Source of the DNA: Gammaproteobacteria bacterium
GTDB taxonomy: Bacteria > Pseudomonadota > Gammaproteobacteria > JAKDMP01
Reading direction: 5' to 3'
NCBI GenBank assembly: GCA_027018875.1
Contig: JALUYA010000048.1
Location: 1 to 36,815, forward strand
DNA: 36,815 nucleotides
Both the position numbers and the translations under genes were made by a program. Of this stretch, positions 9,680-19,458 are shown in pieces. The notes under the pieces are model-generated. The model was not told the DNA's origin and searched no databases. It saw only the letters and a program-made list of their open reading frames with translations. Positions within the stretch are counted from its first letter, which is position 1. Each line of letters opens with the position of its first letter.

Positions 9680-11347
9680 ATGGCACGATACATCTACACC
9701 ATGAATCGGGTCGGCAAGGTCGTCCCGCCGGGCCGGCATATCCTCAAGGATATTTCACTGTCGTTTTTTCCGGGGGCAAAGATCGGTGTGCTCGGCCTGA
9801 ACGGGGCGGGAAAGTCCACATTGCTGCGGATCATGGCCGGCGTAGATACCGAGATCGAGGGCGAGGCCCGGCCCCAGCCCGGGATTCGCATCGGCTATTT
9901 ACCCCAGGAACCCCAACTCAATCCCGCCAAGGATGTACGTGGCAATGTCGAGGAGGCCCTGGCCGATATCACCGCGGCACAGGCCCGGCTGGAGGAGGTT
10001 TACGCCGCCTATTCCGAACCCGACGCCAATTTCGAGGCTCTCGCCAAAGAGCAGTCGCGGCTGGAGAACCTGATCCAAGCGGCAAATGCACACAACCTGG
10101 AGCGCAAGCTCGAGGTGGCCGCCGAGGCGCTGCGACTGCCACCATGGGAGGCCGATGTGACTCAACTCTCGGGGGGTGAACGCCGCCGTGTGACGCTATG
10201 CCGATTACTCCTTTCCGCTCCCGATATGTTACTGTTCGATGAGCCCACCAATCACCTTGATGCCGAATCGGTCGCCTGGCTGGAGCACTACCTTGCCGAT
10301 TTTCCCGGTACGGTGGTCGCCGTAACCCACGATCGCTATTTTCTGGATAATGTCGCCGGCTGGATACTTGAACTCGACCGCGGCCGCGGCATCCCCTGGG
10401 AAGGCAATTACTCATCCTGGTTGGAACAGAAGGAACGGCGCCTGGAACTGGAAGCGAAGGCCGAGACGGCACACCGCAAGGCCGTCGCCGCCGAACTGGA
10501 GTGGGTACGCCAGGGAACCAAGGGACGACATGCGAAGAGCCGTGCCCGCCTGAAGCGGTACGAGGAACTTGCCTCGAAGGAGTTTCAGCGCCGCAACGAA
10601 ACCCAGGATCTCTATATCCCGCCGGGCCCTCGGCTCGGCGAGCAGGTGATCGAAGTCGAAAATCTCACCAAGGCCTACGGCGACCGCCTACTGTTCGACA
10701 AACTTTCATTTACCATCCCTCGCGGCGCGATCGTCGGAGTAGTCGGACCCAACGGAACCGGAAAAACCACCCTGTTTCGTATCATCGTAGGCGAAGAAAC
10801 CCCCGATACCGGACAGTTGTGCCTCGGCGACACGGTCGAACTCGCCTATGTCGGGCAGCTCCGCGACGATTTACCCGATGACAAGACGGTCTGGGAGACG
10901 GTTTCCGACGGTCAGGATATTCTCAAAGTAGGAAATTATGAAACCCCGTCACGCGCCTACGTCGGGCGCTTCGGCTTCAAGGGAACCGAGCAGCAAAAGC
11001 GCGTGGGCGAGCTGGCGGGTGGCGAGCGGGGGCGGGTACATCTTGCGCGGCTGCTGAAAAGCGGCGGCAATGTCCTGATTCTTGATGAGCCCTCGAATGA
11101 TCTCGACGTGGAAACCCTGCGGGCGCTCGAGGAGGCGCTCCTGGCCTTTCCCGGCTGCGTGCTGATCAGCTCCCACGACCGCTGGTCCCTCGACCGCATC
11201 GCCACCCATATCCTGGCCTTCGAGGGCGATAGCCGTGTGGAGTGGTTCGAGGGCAACTACGCGGAATACGAAGCCGACCGCCGCCGCCGCCTGGGAGAGG
11301 CTGCCGGACAACCCCATCGCATCAAGTTCCGTCCACTCCATGCCTAA
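9680..11347 (+). CDS. ettA: Energy-dependent translational throttle protein EttA (ABC-F ATPase)
   Basis: Cytoplasmic ABC-F protein that binds the ribosomal E site and gates the first elongation cycles according to ATP/ADP. The 555-residue chain has two ATPase cassettes: Walker [10 protein letters not shown] (about residue 39), signature LSGGERRR and [11 protein letters not shown] in the first; Walker [10 protein letters not shown] (about residue 356), signature LAGGERGR and [11 protein letters not shown] in the second. Between them is the arm and linker region ([18 protein letters not shown], then [18 protein letters not shown]) typical of EttA. The N terminus [17 protein letters not shown] matches EttA. 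The second signature has Ala where most have Ser. Confidence 0.96.
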   Translation: MARYIYTMNRVGKVVPPGRHILKDISLSFFPGAKIGVLGLNGAGKSTLLRIMAGVDTEIEGEARPQPGIRIGYLPQEPQLNPAKDVRGNVEEALADITAAQARLEEVYAAYSEPDANFEALAKEQSRLENLIQAANAHNLERKLEVAAEALRLPPWEADVTQLSGGERRRVTLCRLLLSAPDMLLFDEPTNHLDAESVAWLEHYLADFPGTVVAVTHDRYFLDNVAGWILELDRGRGIPWEGNYSSWLEQKERRLELEAKAETAHRKAVAAELEWVRQGTKGRHAKSRARLKRYEELASKEFQRRNETQDLYIPPGPRLGEQVIEVENLTKAYGDRLLFDKLSFTIPRGAIVGVVGPNGTGKTTLFRIIVGEETPDTGQLCLGDTVELAYVGQLRDDLPDDKTVWETVSDGQDILKVGNYETPSRAYVGRFGFKGTEQQKRVGELAGGERGRVHLARLLKSGGNVLILDEPSNDLDVETLRALEEALLAFPGCVLISSHDRWSLDRIATHILAFEGDSRVEWFEGNYAEYEADRRRRLGEAAGQPHRIKFRPLHA

Positions 11348-11408
11348 ACATGGCAGACGGTGTAAACTGAGGTAGTTCTCCCGGGAGGATAGAAGACTGG
11401 CCACTCCA

Positions 11409-11939
11409 ATGAGCCAGCAGCTTGCCTTGCTCATTCTGGCCGAGGACGGCGCCACGGCGTTGCGGCGCCTGGCCGAGCAGGCCAGTGCCGTCGGCTGCAA
11501 CATTAGCGAAGCGCGGGGTACACCGCTCGGCAACCGCACCGCGATCGTACTACTGATCGAGGGGACCTGGGACGCTGTTGCCCGACTGGAACAGGGGCTT
11601 GAGCGCCTTGCCGCTCAATTGCACATCGAACTACTGTCGGCCCGAGTCGAAGCGGCACCAGCGGCAAGCGACCACATTCCCTACGCGGTCGACCTGTCCT
11701 GTGCCGACAAGCCCGGCGTACTCTCCGCACTAATTGATTTTTTCATCTGCCGCGACATCATGATCATGGAACTGACTGCTCGCGGTTACCCGGCCTCTCA
11801 CACCGGAGCGCCGCTTTTTGCCGTCCAGCTAAATATCGGCATTCCACGGGACTTACACCTTGCTCCGCTACGCGAAGAGTTCATGGATTTCTGCGATGGA
11901 CTCAACCTGGATGCCATACTGGAACCCATCAAGGGCTGA
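11409..11939 (+). CDS. gcvR: GcvR-like double ACT-domain regulator
   Basis: A 176-residue protein with two ACT-like domains: QLALLILAEDGA...CNISEARGTPLGNRTAIVLLIEG and YAVDLSCADKPGVLSALIDFFICRDIMIMEL. This arrangement is that of GcvR, which in E. coli binds GcvA to repress glycine cleavage, and of related ACT regulators. Start choice is uncertain: the ATG at 11409 has no close Shine-Dalgarno, while a CTG four codons upstream (11397) sits eight bases after GGGAGG. In many relatives a peroxiredoxin gene (bcp) follows; it is absent here. Confidence 0.75.
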   Translation: MSQQLALLILAEDGATALRRLAEQASAVGCNISEARGTPLGNRTAIVLLIEGTWDAVARLEQGLERLAAQLHIELLSARVEAAPAASDHIPYAVDLSCADKPGVLSALIDFFICRDIMIMELTARGYPASHTGAPLFAVQLNIGIPRDLHLAPLREEFMDFCDGLNLDAILEPIKG

Positions 11940-11956
11940 GGTGCAAGGGTCTTACC

Positions 11957-12322
11957 ATGATCCGGGCTAAGCACGGTAAAAAAATCCGCCTCGCGTTGGA
12001 ACACAAGGCGGGAAAACTGGCGGAGCGGGACCTCCCGGGGCCAAACAATGCAACCCATTTCATGCCCCGGGGCAATGTCCCGGCGGACAACTTCCAGGAC
12101 CGCGATTCCCGTTATCCGCTGACACAATTTCGTCCGGAAGGAATCGTCGTGCCTGCCACCGCATGCAATCCCCCAGGCACACATAAGCGTTCTCACACCA
12201 GGCGGGGCCTGGCTTTTCCGCTTATTGCCAATCTCGGCAAGGAGGCACCGAGTTCGATTTCCGCTGGCATACGCGCGGCGAAAGCCCACAACCGTGCCCC
12301 ACAAGACCTGATAATCCTCTAG
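11957..12322 (+). CDS. Possible small hypothetical protein
   Basis: Open frame of 121 codons fitting neatly between gcvR and the PhoH gene, with AAGGG about seven bases before the ATG and G+C-rich third positions. The predicted product is basic, hydrophilic and without transmembrane segments, cysteine clusters or any motif I recognise. It may be a real small gene or a chance frame in a spacer. An overlapping minus-strand frame of similar length looks worse because it runs into gcvR. Confidence 0.3.
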   Translation: MIRAKHGKKIRLALEHKAGKLAERDLPGPNNATHFMPRGNVPADNFQDRDSRYPLTQFRPEGIVVPATACNPPGTHKRSHTRRGLAFPLIANLGKEAPSSISAGIRAAKAHNRAPQDLIIL

Positions 12323-12330
12323 GCCAGCCT

Positions 12331-13728
12331 GTGAATAAAAACAAGCGGCTATTCGTACTCGACACCAACGTGCTGATGCATGATCCGGCAGCGCTGTTTC
12401 GTTTCGCCGAACACGACATTTTCCTACCGATGTCGGTGCTTGAAGAACTTGATGCGAACAAGAAGGGCGTGTCCGAACCCGCGCGCAACGCCCGCCAAGT
12501 AAGCCGGTTTCTCGATGACCTAGTCCATGCCCGGAACCGAGACGAGATTGAGTCCGGCCTCAATCTCGACCGGGGGGCACCCGGCGGCAGGAGGGGCCAC
12601 GCCCAGGGTCGGTTGTTCGTCCAAACCGAAACGCTAGTGCCTTCCGGCAGAATGCCATCCGCGGCACCAACCTCCGACAACACCATCCTAGCGGTCACCC
12701 TGGCACTCGCGGAACGTCATGCAGATGCGGTGACACTGGTATCCAAAGATATCAACCTACGCATAAAGGCCGCGGTACTCGGCATCAAGGCTGAAGATTA
12801 CTATAATGACAAGGTACTCGATGATACCGACCTGCTGTATCGCGGCATTGCGCCTATGCCGGCCGGGTTTTTTTCCGCATCCGCTACCCGGATCGAATCC
12901 TGGCATGCCGGAGGCCGAACCTTTTACCGCCTTCCCCGCCCGGGACCGGAAATATGGCCGAATCAGTTCCTTTATAGCGAAGATGAAGGTCTTGCCCTGT
13001 GGGTACGCAAGGTGGATAAACGAGACCTCACCGCCGAGGTGGCGTGGGATTACCACCGCGAGCATCATGCCATATGGGGCATTACCGCCCGCAATCGGGA
13101 GCAGAGTTTCGCGCTTAACCTCTTGTTGGACCCCGAGATCGACTTTGTCAGCCTGCTGGGTCCCGCCGGCAGCGGCAAAACGTTACTCGCCCTTGCCGCG
13201 GGCCTGGCCCAAACACTTGACGATAAACGTTATCGCGAAATCGTAATGACTCGGATTACCGTTCCGCTCGGGGAGGATATCGGCTTTCTACCCGGTACCG
13301 AAGAGGAAAAGATGACCCCCTGGATGGGCGCACTGATGGATAACCTCGAGGTACTCACCGAGTCACCACAGCAGGAAGGTGGCGGGTGGGCTCGGGGCGC
13401 CGCCCAAGATCTACTCGCCAGCCGTGTCAAAATTCGTTCACTCAATTTTATGCGGGGCCGCACCTTCCTCAACCGCTATCTGATCATCGATGAGGCCCAG
13501 AACCTGACCGCCAAACAAACCAAAGCGTTGGTAACCCGCGCCGGCCCCGGTACCAAAATGGTACTGTTGGGAAATATCGCCCAAATCGACACCCCGTACC
13601 TCACCGAGGCCACTTCGGGGCTTACCTATGTGGTGGATCGGTTCAAAAATTGGAATCACTCGGGCCACGTTACCCTGCAGCGGATCGAGCGTTCGCGCCT
13701 GGCCGACTATGCGAGCGAAATTTTGTGA
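12331..13728 (+). CDS. PIN-domain / PhoH-family ATPase
   Basis: A 465-residue fusion. The N-terminal about 150 residues form a PIN ribonuclease domain with acidic residues in LDTNVLMHD, EELD and the later TSDNTILAV and SKDINLRIKA segments. The C-terminal half is a PhoH P-loop ATPase: Walker A GPAGSGKTLLALAAG, Walker B YLIIDEAQNL, and LLGNIAQIDTPYL. Proteins of this build (PhoH2/YlaK type) are thought to be RNA helicase-nucleases; this one lacks an adjacent toxin-antitoxin-type partner, except possibly the small frame just upstream. The start is a GTG at 12331. Confidence 0.92.
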   Translation: MNKNKRLFVLDTNVLMHDPAALFRFAEHDIFLPMSVLEELDANKKGVSEPARNARQVSRFLDDLVHARNRDEIESGLNLDRGAPGGRRGHAQGRLFVQTETLVPSGRMPSAAPTSDNTILAVTLALAERHADAVTLVSKDINLRIKAAVLGIKAEDYYNDKVLDDTDLLYRGIAPMPAGFFSASATRIESWHAGGRTFYRLPRPGPEIWPNQFLYSEDEGLALWVRKVDKRDLTAEVAWDYHREHHAIWGITARNREQSFALNLLLDPEIDFVSLLGPAGSGKTLLALAAGLAQTLDDKRYREIVMTRITVPLGEDIGFLPGTEEEKMTPWMGALMDNLEVLTESPQQEGGGWARGAAQDLLASRVKIRSLNFMRGRTFLNRYLIIDEAQNLTAKQTKALVTRAGPGTKMVLLGNIAQIDTPYLTEATSGLTYVVDRFKNWNHSGHVTLQRIERSRLADYASEIL

Positions 13729-13880
13729 CTCCGGCGCCACCAAAATACCGGGTGGCGGAGCTCAATCAACCGTTTGACTGGCATTATCGCCGAGTTCGTG
13801 CTACAAATACGTAACGGCCGGTCGCGGTAAAATGCCGCCGAAGCCACAGGTTCCGTTGCAAATTTATATAGGAGTGTGCC

Positions 13881-15224
13881 ATGCGACAGATTTCCCGATG
13901 GACAATAGCCCTCGCCGCTGGGGTAGCCCTCGGCCTCGGGGGATCGGCCTACGCCGGCAGTTTCAAACTTAATGAATCTAATGCCGCAAGCATGGGGCGT
14001 GCCAACGCCGGTGATGCGAGCGCCAACAAGGACGCTTCGGCGGCTTGGTATAACCCGGCGTTACTGGCTGCGCTCAAAAAATCCCAGTTCATGCTCGGTG
14101 CCACCAATTATGTTGTGCATGGTTCTTTTTCCAAAATCAGCGCGACCGACGCGGCCGGGCAGCCGCTCAGCGGCGGTAATGGTGGTAACTTCGGCAGCCA
14201 TAACCAACTGGGCGACGGGCAGACTCCGAGCATCTTCTTTGCTACCCCGATTGCACCCCGCACCGTTCTCGGTGTCGGCCTGACCGTACCCTTCGGCCTC
14301 AGTACCGGCTACGGGGGCAATTCCGTGATTCGTTATCAGGCCCAGTACACATACGTTGCGGTAAACAACATCGGCGCCAACATCGGCTACCAGGTAACCC
14401 CCGAATTCTCGGTAGGCTTCGGCCTTAACTTTGCCCGGGCCGAAGCGAAATTAACCAATAAAGTAGATTCCGGCGCTGTGTGTTTCGCCACGCAAGGACC
14501 GGCGCTGTGCAACACCTTAGGCCTGTACCCACAAAGCCAGGACGGCTTTGCCCAGGTGGCTGGTTCCGACAACGCCTACGGCTGGAATCTCGGCCTCGCT
14601 TGGCACCATGGCCCCACCACGATCGGCTTCTCCTACCGCAGCCGGTTGTTCTTCACCCTCAGCGGCAACACCGACTTTAAGGGCTTCCCCGCCCTGTTCA
14701 AAAACAGCGGGGCCTTCGTCCCCACCGGTGGATCGGCCGGACTCGACCTTCCCGATACGTTTGACTTCAGCCTCACCCAGGATATTTCTCCGCACTGGCG
14801 TCTGTCTGGATCCGTAAGTTATATCCGCTGGGGTATTTTCAACGGTATCACCGTCAAGTTCACTAATCCCCTGCAACCACCCACCACCACGGTATTCGAT
14901 TACCGCAATGTGTGGTACATTGCGCTAGGCGCCGATTATCGCCTGAATGCGAACTGGACCCTGCATGGCGGCATCGCCTACGACGAGTCACCGGTACGTA
15001 CCCAGTACCGAGAACCGCGTCTGCCCGACTACAATCGCCGTTGGGTGGCATTCGGTGCAACCTGGAACATCAATCCGGCAAACAGCCTTAGCTTCAGCTA
15101 CGCGCATCTGTTCATTAACAGCCACATTCCGATGAATCATACCGGTTCAAGCGGTAGCACCGTCATTGGCACCTGGGGTCTGAGTTCGGATCTATTCAGC
15201 GTGGGTTACCAATACCGATTCTAG
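13881..15224 (+). CDS. FadL-family outer membrane transporter
   Basis: 447-residue outer-membrane beta barrel of the FadL/TodX/OmpP1 family, which imports long-chain fatty acids or other hydrophobic compounds. A Sec signal peptide ends near AYAGS; the mature N terminus (FKLNESNAASMGRANAGDAS, then DASAAWYNPALLA) is the family's hatch-domain signature. The C terminus ends in an aromatic residue (YQYRF), as expected for BAM substrates. AGGAG lies six bases before the ATG. Single-gene unit; the substrate cannot be told from sequence. Confidence 0.93.
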   Translation: MRQISRWTIALAAGVALGLGGSAYAGSFKLNESNAASMGRANAGDASANKDASAAWYNPALLAALKKSQFMLGATNYVVHGSFSKISATDAAGQPLSGGNGGNFGSHNQLGDGQTPSIFFATPIAPRTVLGVGLTVPFGLSTGYGGNSVIRYQAQYTYVAVNNIGANIGYQVTPEFSVGFGLNFARAEAKLTNKVDSGAVCFATQGPALCNTLGLYPQSQDGFAQVAGSDNAYGWNLGLAWHHGPTTIGFSYRSRLFFTLSGNTDFKGFPALFKNSGAFVPTGGSAGLDLPDTFDFSLTQDISPHWRLSGSVSYIRWGIFNGITVKFTNPLQPPTTTVFDYRNVWYIALGADYRLNANWTLHGGIAYDESPVRTQYREPRLPDYNRRWVAFGATWNINPANSLSFSYAHLFINSHIPMNHTGSSGSTVIGTWGLSSDLFSVGYQYRF

Positions 15225-15275
15225 GAGTTTGCCCGGCTTGGACAAGCGTAGCGCGAGTACAACGGGAAAGTGAGT

Positions 15276-15338
15276 CGAAATATTTCTGATTTTGTAAAGA
15301 ACAGTGGTTCTCCGCAATGAGGAATCAGAGATATTTCG
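15276..15338. repeat. Long imperfect inverted repeat downstream of the FadL gene
   Basis: CGAAATATTTCTGATT (15276-15291) and AATCAGAGATATTTCG (15323-15338) are complementary at 15 of 16 positions, with a 31-base loop that itself contains a small AGAAC/GTTCT hairpin. Could be an mRNA 3'-end stabiliser or a miniature element remnant; no direct repeats were noticed at its edges. Confidence 0.6.
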
Positions 15339-15402
15339 GCCTCTATCCCATCAAAGTAGTAGATTATTCCCAAGTCCAGCGGGCTCCTGGGAAGTATCCT
15401 TC

Positions 15403-15426
15403 AAGGCCCGGGATACCCGGGCCTTT
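15403..15426 (+). terminator. Strong hairpin, probable terminator
   Basis: AAGGCCCGGG-ATA-CCCGGGCCTT: a perfect 10-bp stem with a 3-base loop, followed on the plus strand only by TCTAG, so the T tract is short (TTT including the stem end). Its position about 180 bases after the FadL gene suggests termination of that transcript. Confidence 0.5.
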
Positions 15427-15648
15427 CTAGCGGGAAAAGTGGGTGGAGATTTCTACAAACATCAGCTTCTGCTTATACGCTGTAGGTGAAATATCGCAGA
15501 TCCAACATCTTGTATTCCGATTGTCGCAACATCCGAATAGTGCGGTCGATGATACAAAATACTCAACTGCTTTTTGCATATAGTCCACTCGTTCTTCCAT
15601 TTGCCACCATTTTAGTCTAGAGTTAGGACTAAGTTGGAGAGGAAATTC

Positions 15649-17373
15649 ATGGCAATTACGGCACCTAATCAACTGGTGGGAGGGCTGGCCCGGCCCCTGG
15701 TAATGCATGGTCTGATCAGCGAGGCCCAGGCTACAGAGGCTTTGGCCGCCGCCCATAAGGCCGAGATCCCCTTGGTCAGTTATCTAGTGCAGGAAGGGAT
15801 AACCGATGCCGACGTACTTGCGCGAGTTATCGCGGAGGCCTTCAGTACCCCACTGATCGACCTGGACTCGATCCAGATTGATCAGGAAGTCGCCGCTGAA
15901 GTCGGAGAGCAATGGATCAACAAGCATCGGCTAATCCCGTTTTTCAAGCGCGGGAAACATATCTATGCCGCCGTATCGGATCCCAGTAACCTGCAAGGTT
16001 TCAACGAGATTCGTTTTCACACCGGGCATATGATCGAACCGGTCTTGTGCGAGGAAAACAAGCTGGTACGACATCTGGAGCGGATTGCACAGATGCTCGA
16101 TAATAACCTGGTTACACTCGATAATACCGAACTTGGAGAACTGCAAGAAGCCGGAATTGAAGCTGAAGAAGACCAGGATCCGTTTTCCGCTGCCGGGCTG
16201 GACGCCGAAGATGCCCCCGTCGTGCGCTATGTACGCGATATCATGCTGAACGCAATTCGCCGCGGAGCATCGGATATTCACTTTGAACCCTATGAGCAAT
16301 TTTACCGGGTACGCCTGCGCATTGATGGTATATTGAATGAAATCAATCGGCCACCGCCGGGATTTTCCTCAAAGCTTGCGGCACGACTCAAGGTACTGGC
16401 ACGGCTCGATATCGCCGAGCGCCGCCTGCCCCAGGACGGTCGGATCAACCTACGCCTGTCCAAACGACATGTAATAGACTTTCGTGTCAGCACCATCCCT
16501 ACGACTTGGGGCGAGAAAATCGTGCTCCGTCTACTCGATCCGGCAAGCACCCAGCTGGGTATCGAAGCACTGGGATTCACCCCTTCCCAGATGGAACTAT
16601 TCACACAAGCGCTGGCGCGTCCGCATGGCATGATCCTGGTTACCGGCCCCACGGGAAGCGGCAAAACCGTGACTTTGTATACTGCGGTGCAGGCCCTAAA
16701 CACACAGGAACGTAATATTTCCACGGCCGAAGACCCAGTGGAAATCCAGCTTCCCGGTATTAATCAGGTTAACGTGAACCCTCATATCGGCCTCACCTTT
16801 GCCAGTGCTCTACGTGCCTTTCTGCGCCAAGATCCGGACGTTATCCTGGTCGGTGAGATCCGCGACCTAGAAACGGCCGAAATTGCGGTGAAGGCGGCCC
16901 AGACCGGCCACCTTGTCCTATCCACCCTACATACCAATGATGCGCCCAAGGCCCTGACCCGGTTGCGCGATATCGGCCTGCCCACCTATTCCATCGCTTC
17001 CAGCGTAAATCTGATTCTTGCCCAACGGCTAGTACGCACCTTATGTAAAAATTGTCGTAAACTTCAAGACATCCCCCGGGAAATACTACAGAAAGAAGGT
17101 TTTAGCAAAGCCGATCTGGATGAGGGGATTCGGGTTTACGGCCCGGTAGGTTGTCCCCAATGCAATCAGGGCTATCGGGGAAGGACCGGAATTTTTGAAG
17201 TTATGCCCGTGACGGAAGAGATGGAGCGCAGCATCATAAGCGGTGCGGATGATGCCAAAATACAATCTATAGCCCGTTCTGCCGGCATATGGGATATGCA
17301 CCGATCCGGACTCGAAAAAATCAAGGCGGGCATAACCAGTCTGGATGAAATTCATCGGGTGACAATCGAGTAA
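15649..17373 (+). CDS. pilB: Type IV pilus extension ATPase PilB
   Basis: Hexameric cytoplasmic motor that polymerises pilin. The 574-residue protein has the N-terminal GspE/PilB domain, then the secretion ATPase core: Walker A GPTGSGKT (about residue 331), the Asp and His boxes around FLRQDPDVILVGEIRD (Walker B) and TGHLVLSTLHTNDA, and the zinc tetracysteine CKNC...CPQC (about residues 466-504). I start at ATG 15649 because GGAGAGGA lies seven bases upstream. Its stop overlaps the pilC start by one base (TAATG). No pilin gene lies in this cluster. Confidence 0.95.
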   Translation: MAITAPNQLVGGLARPLVMHGLISEAQATEALAAAHKAEIPLVSYLVQEGITDADVLARVIAEAFSTPLIDLDSIQIDQEVAAEVGEQWINKHRLIPFFKRGKHIYAAVSDPSNLQGFNEIRFHTGHMIEPVLCEENKLVRHLERIAQMLDNNLVTLDNTELGELQEAGIEAEEDQDPFSAAGLDAEDAPVVRYVRDIMLNAIRRGASDIHFEPYEQFYRVRLRIDGILNEINRPPPGFSSKLAARLKVLARLDIAERRLPQDGRINLRLSKRHVIDFRVSTIPTTWGEKIVLRLLDPASTQLGIEALGFTPSQMELFTQALARPHGMILVTGPTGSGKTVTLYTAVQALNTQERNISTAEDPVEIQLPGINQVNVNPHIGLTFASALRAFLRQDPDVILVGEIRDLETAEIAVKAAQTGHLVLSTLHTNDAPKALTRLRDIGLPTYSIASSVNLILAQRLVRTLCKNCRKLQDIPREILQKEGFSKADLDEGIRVYGPVGCPQCNQGYRGRTGIFEVMPVTEEMERSIISGADDAKIQSIARSAGIWDMHRSGLEKIKAGITSLDEIHRVTIE

Positions 17374-18578
17374 TGGCTGAGCAAACAAAACAGATCAACT
17401 GGTTGTGGGAAGGCCGTAATCGAACCGGGCAGCGGGTTCGCGGCCGCCTGGCAGCATCTTCGTTACCATTGGCCCGTGCCGAGCTGCGACGGCAGGGCGT
17501 GGTCCCCGGCAAGGTACGTCGGGAACCAGAACCCCGCGGGAAACGAATAAAACCTGGTGATATCGCTTATATCAGCCGCCAATTAGCCACCATGCTGGCC
17601 GCCGGTGTCCCAATCGTGCAGGCCTTCAATATCATCGGCCAAGGACATGACAACCAACGCATGCGCCGCCTGGCCTTCGAGATACGCAGCGATATCGAGG
17701 GAGGCGCTTCACTATCGAGCGCCTTGGCCAAACATCCAAAATATTTTGATGAACTCTACGTCAACTTGGTAGCCACCGGAGAGCACTCGGGTAAGCTTGA
17801 TGAGTTACTCCACCGGGTTGCCACCTACAAGGAGCGGACCGAGGAACTCAAGCGCAAGGTCAAAAAAGCCCTGTACTACCCGGTTGCAGTCGTCGTGGCG
17901 GCTATTGTGGTAACCGGAATCTTGATGGCATTCGTGATCCCGAAATTCCAAAATTTCTACCGCGGATTTGGCGCTACTCTACCCGCCTTCACCCGTTGGG
18001 TGATTGGGATCTCCGATTCCGTTCAGCACTACGGCTGGGTCTATGTATTAGGGCTCATTGTAATCATCGTAGCCTTCTTCCAGGGGCGCCAACGCTCCCA
18101 TACCTTCCGCAGGATGTCGGATCGAGTACTGCTGAAAACCCCCGTACTCGGATTGATTATGCGTAAATCGGCGATTGCACGGTTCGCGCATACGCTATCG
18201 ATCACCTTTGCCGCCGGGGTACCCATCACCGAGGCCATGGGTACGGTAGGGCGAGCTACCGGAAATGTGGTATATCAAGAAGCTATCGTACGGGCCGGGC
18301 AACAAGTCGCCGGAGGACAACGCCTGTATCAAGCACTGGAAGACACCATGATTTTCCCTAACGTAGTAACACAAATGATTGCCATCGGCGAGGAAGCCGG
18401 TGAAATCGACAGCATGGCGGGCAAGGTAGCCGAATTTTACGAGCAAGAAGTCGATTCGCTGGTCGATGGCCTGAGTTCACTTCTGGAACCTATTATTATG
18501 GTGGTATTGGGCGTTATCGTTGGGGCTCTGGTTATCGCAATGTATCTGCCGATCTTTAACCTCGGCAACGTCGTCTGA
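17373..18578 (+). CDS. pilC: Type IV pilus inner-membrane platform protein PilC
   Basis: Inner-membrane platform on which PilB and PilT act. The 401-residue protein has two copies of the type II secretion F domain (ISRQLATMLAAGVPIVQAF and FAHTLSITFAAGVPITEAM) and three hydrophobic segments: VAVVVAAIVVTGILMAFVIP (about residue 171), VYVLGLIVIIVAFF (about 224) and the C-terminal IIMVVLGVIVGALVIAMYLP. It sits between pilB and pilD with one-base and ten-base junctions, the standard cluster order. Confidence 0.95.
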   Translation: MAEQTKQINWLWEGRNRTGQRVRGRLAASSLPLARAELRRQGVVPGKVRREPEPRGKRIKPGDIAYISRQLATMLAAGVPIVQAFNIIGQGHDNQRMRRLAFEIRSDIEGGASLSSALAKHPKYFDELYVNLVATGEHSGKLDELLHRVATYKERTEELKRKVKKALYYPVAVVVAAIVVTGILMAFVIPKFQNFYRGFGATLPAFTRWVIGISDSVQHYGWVYVLGLIVIIVAFFQGRQRSHTFRRMSDRVLLKTPVLGLIMRKSAIARFAHTLSITFAAGVPITEAMGTVGRATGNVVYQEAIVRAGQQVAGGQRLYQALEDTMIFPNVVTQMIAIGEEAGEIDSMAGKVAEFYEQEVDSLVDGLSSLLEPIIMVVLGVIVGALVIAMYLPIFNLGNVV

Positions 18579-18588
18579 GCCACTTCAT

Positions 18589-19458
18589 ATGACCTCACCA
18601 CCGATTATTTCCGGGGGATGGCTGCTGTTTGTCGGTTCAGGACTGGTGGGGTTGGTCATCGGCAGTTTTCTCAATGTGGTGATCTACCGGCTTCCCCGTA
18701 TGCTGGAAGCGCAATGGCGGCGCGATTGCGCTGAAGTAAACGAGGGCGAACCTATAGCTGCTGTGCCACCCTATAATTTGGCCGTACCCGGTTCGGCCTG
18801 CCCCGGCTGCGGGCGCGCAATCCGCCCGTGGGAGAATATTCCGATTCTCAGCTACATTGCCCTGCGGGCTCGATGCCGTGGTTGTGGCATGCGCATCAGC
18901 CCGCGCTACCCCTTGGTGGAACTTTTCTCAGGTCTGCTCGCTATTCTTTTCGCTTGGCGCTTTGGTCCCACCCCGGCGCTCGCCGGCGCCTTGCTTCTCG
19001 GCTGGACCCTGTTGGCCGCTACCGGGATCGACCTAGAACATCTGCTTTTACCCGACGCGCTGACACTCCCACTTCTGTGGCTGGGGCTGGTCTTCAATCT
19101 CGCCGATATCTACGTGCCGCTACGCGATGCAGTCATCGGCGCACTCGCCGGATATCTCTCGCTCTGGGCGGTTTTTCATCTATTTCGACTGGCGACCGGG
19201 AAAGAAGGCCTGGGCCGAGGCGACTTCAAACTCCTCGCTGCACTGGGAGCCTGGATGGGTTGGCGCATGTTGCCCTTGATCGTGCTCGCCGCCGCGGTCA
19301 TCGGTGTCATCCTGGGAGGCGGGTGGCTGCTCTACCATCGTCACGGCCGTGAACGGCCGATCCCTTTCGGGCCCTTTCTTGCCGCAGCAGGAGTCCTGGC
19401 ACTAGTGGCCGGCCCCCTGATCGAGCAGGCCTATCTCGGCTGGATTCGAGTAGGTTGA
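18589..19458 (+). CDS. pilD: Prepilin peptidase / N-methyltransferase PilD
   Basis: Cleaves and N-methylates type IV prepilins and pseudopilins at the inner membrane. The 289-residue polytopic protein begins with a hydrophobic segment and GSFLNVVIYRLP, carries the cytoplasmic zinc loop CPGC...CRGC, and has the two aspartates of the GxGD-type protease (IDLEHLLLPD and GRGDFKLLAALGAW). The ATG at 18589 is the first after the pilC stop. Its stop TGA is immediately followed by the coaE ATG. Confidence 0.95.
   Translation: MTSPPIISGGWLLFVGSGLVGLVIGSFLNVVIYRLPRMLEAQWRRDCAEVNEGEPIAAVPPYNLAVPGSACPGCGRAIRPWENIPILSYIALRARCRGCGMRISPRYPLVELFSGLLAILFAWRFGPTPALAGALLLGWTLLAATGIDLEHLLLPDALTLPLLWLGLVFNLADIYVPLRDAVIGALAGYLSLWAVFHLFRLATGKEGLGRGDFKLLAALGAWMGWRMLPLIVLAAAVIGVILGGGWLLYHRHGRERPIPFGPFLAAAGVLALVAGPLIEQAYLGWIRVG

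Larger units (their letters stand above)
15225..15648. other. 424-base gap between fadL-type gene and pilB
   Basis: No credible gene. It holds a long inverted repeat (15276-15338), a perfect hairpin at 15403-15425, and a short hairpin TTAGTC/GACTAA (15612-15632) directly before the pilB ribosome-binding site. The base composition is more A+T-rich than the flanking genes. Confidence 0.6.

Noticed and set aside
11798-12304. 168-codon minus-strand open frame between gcvR and the PhoH gene
   Set aside because: Overlaps a large part of gcvR antisense and has no motif or ribosome-binding site; the plus-strand frame at 11957 is a better, though still weak, candidate.
15649-19458. Type II secretion system instead of type IV pilus
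   Set aside because: Order pilB-pilC-pilD-coaE and the PilB and PilC sequences fit the pilus; no gsp-type genes are nearby. The missing pilA only means it lies elsewhere.
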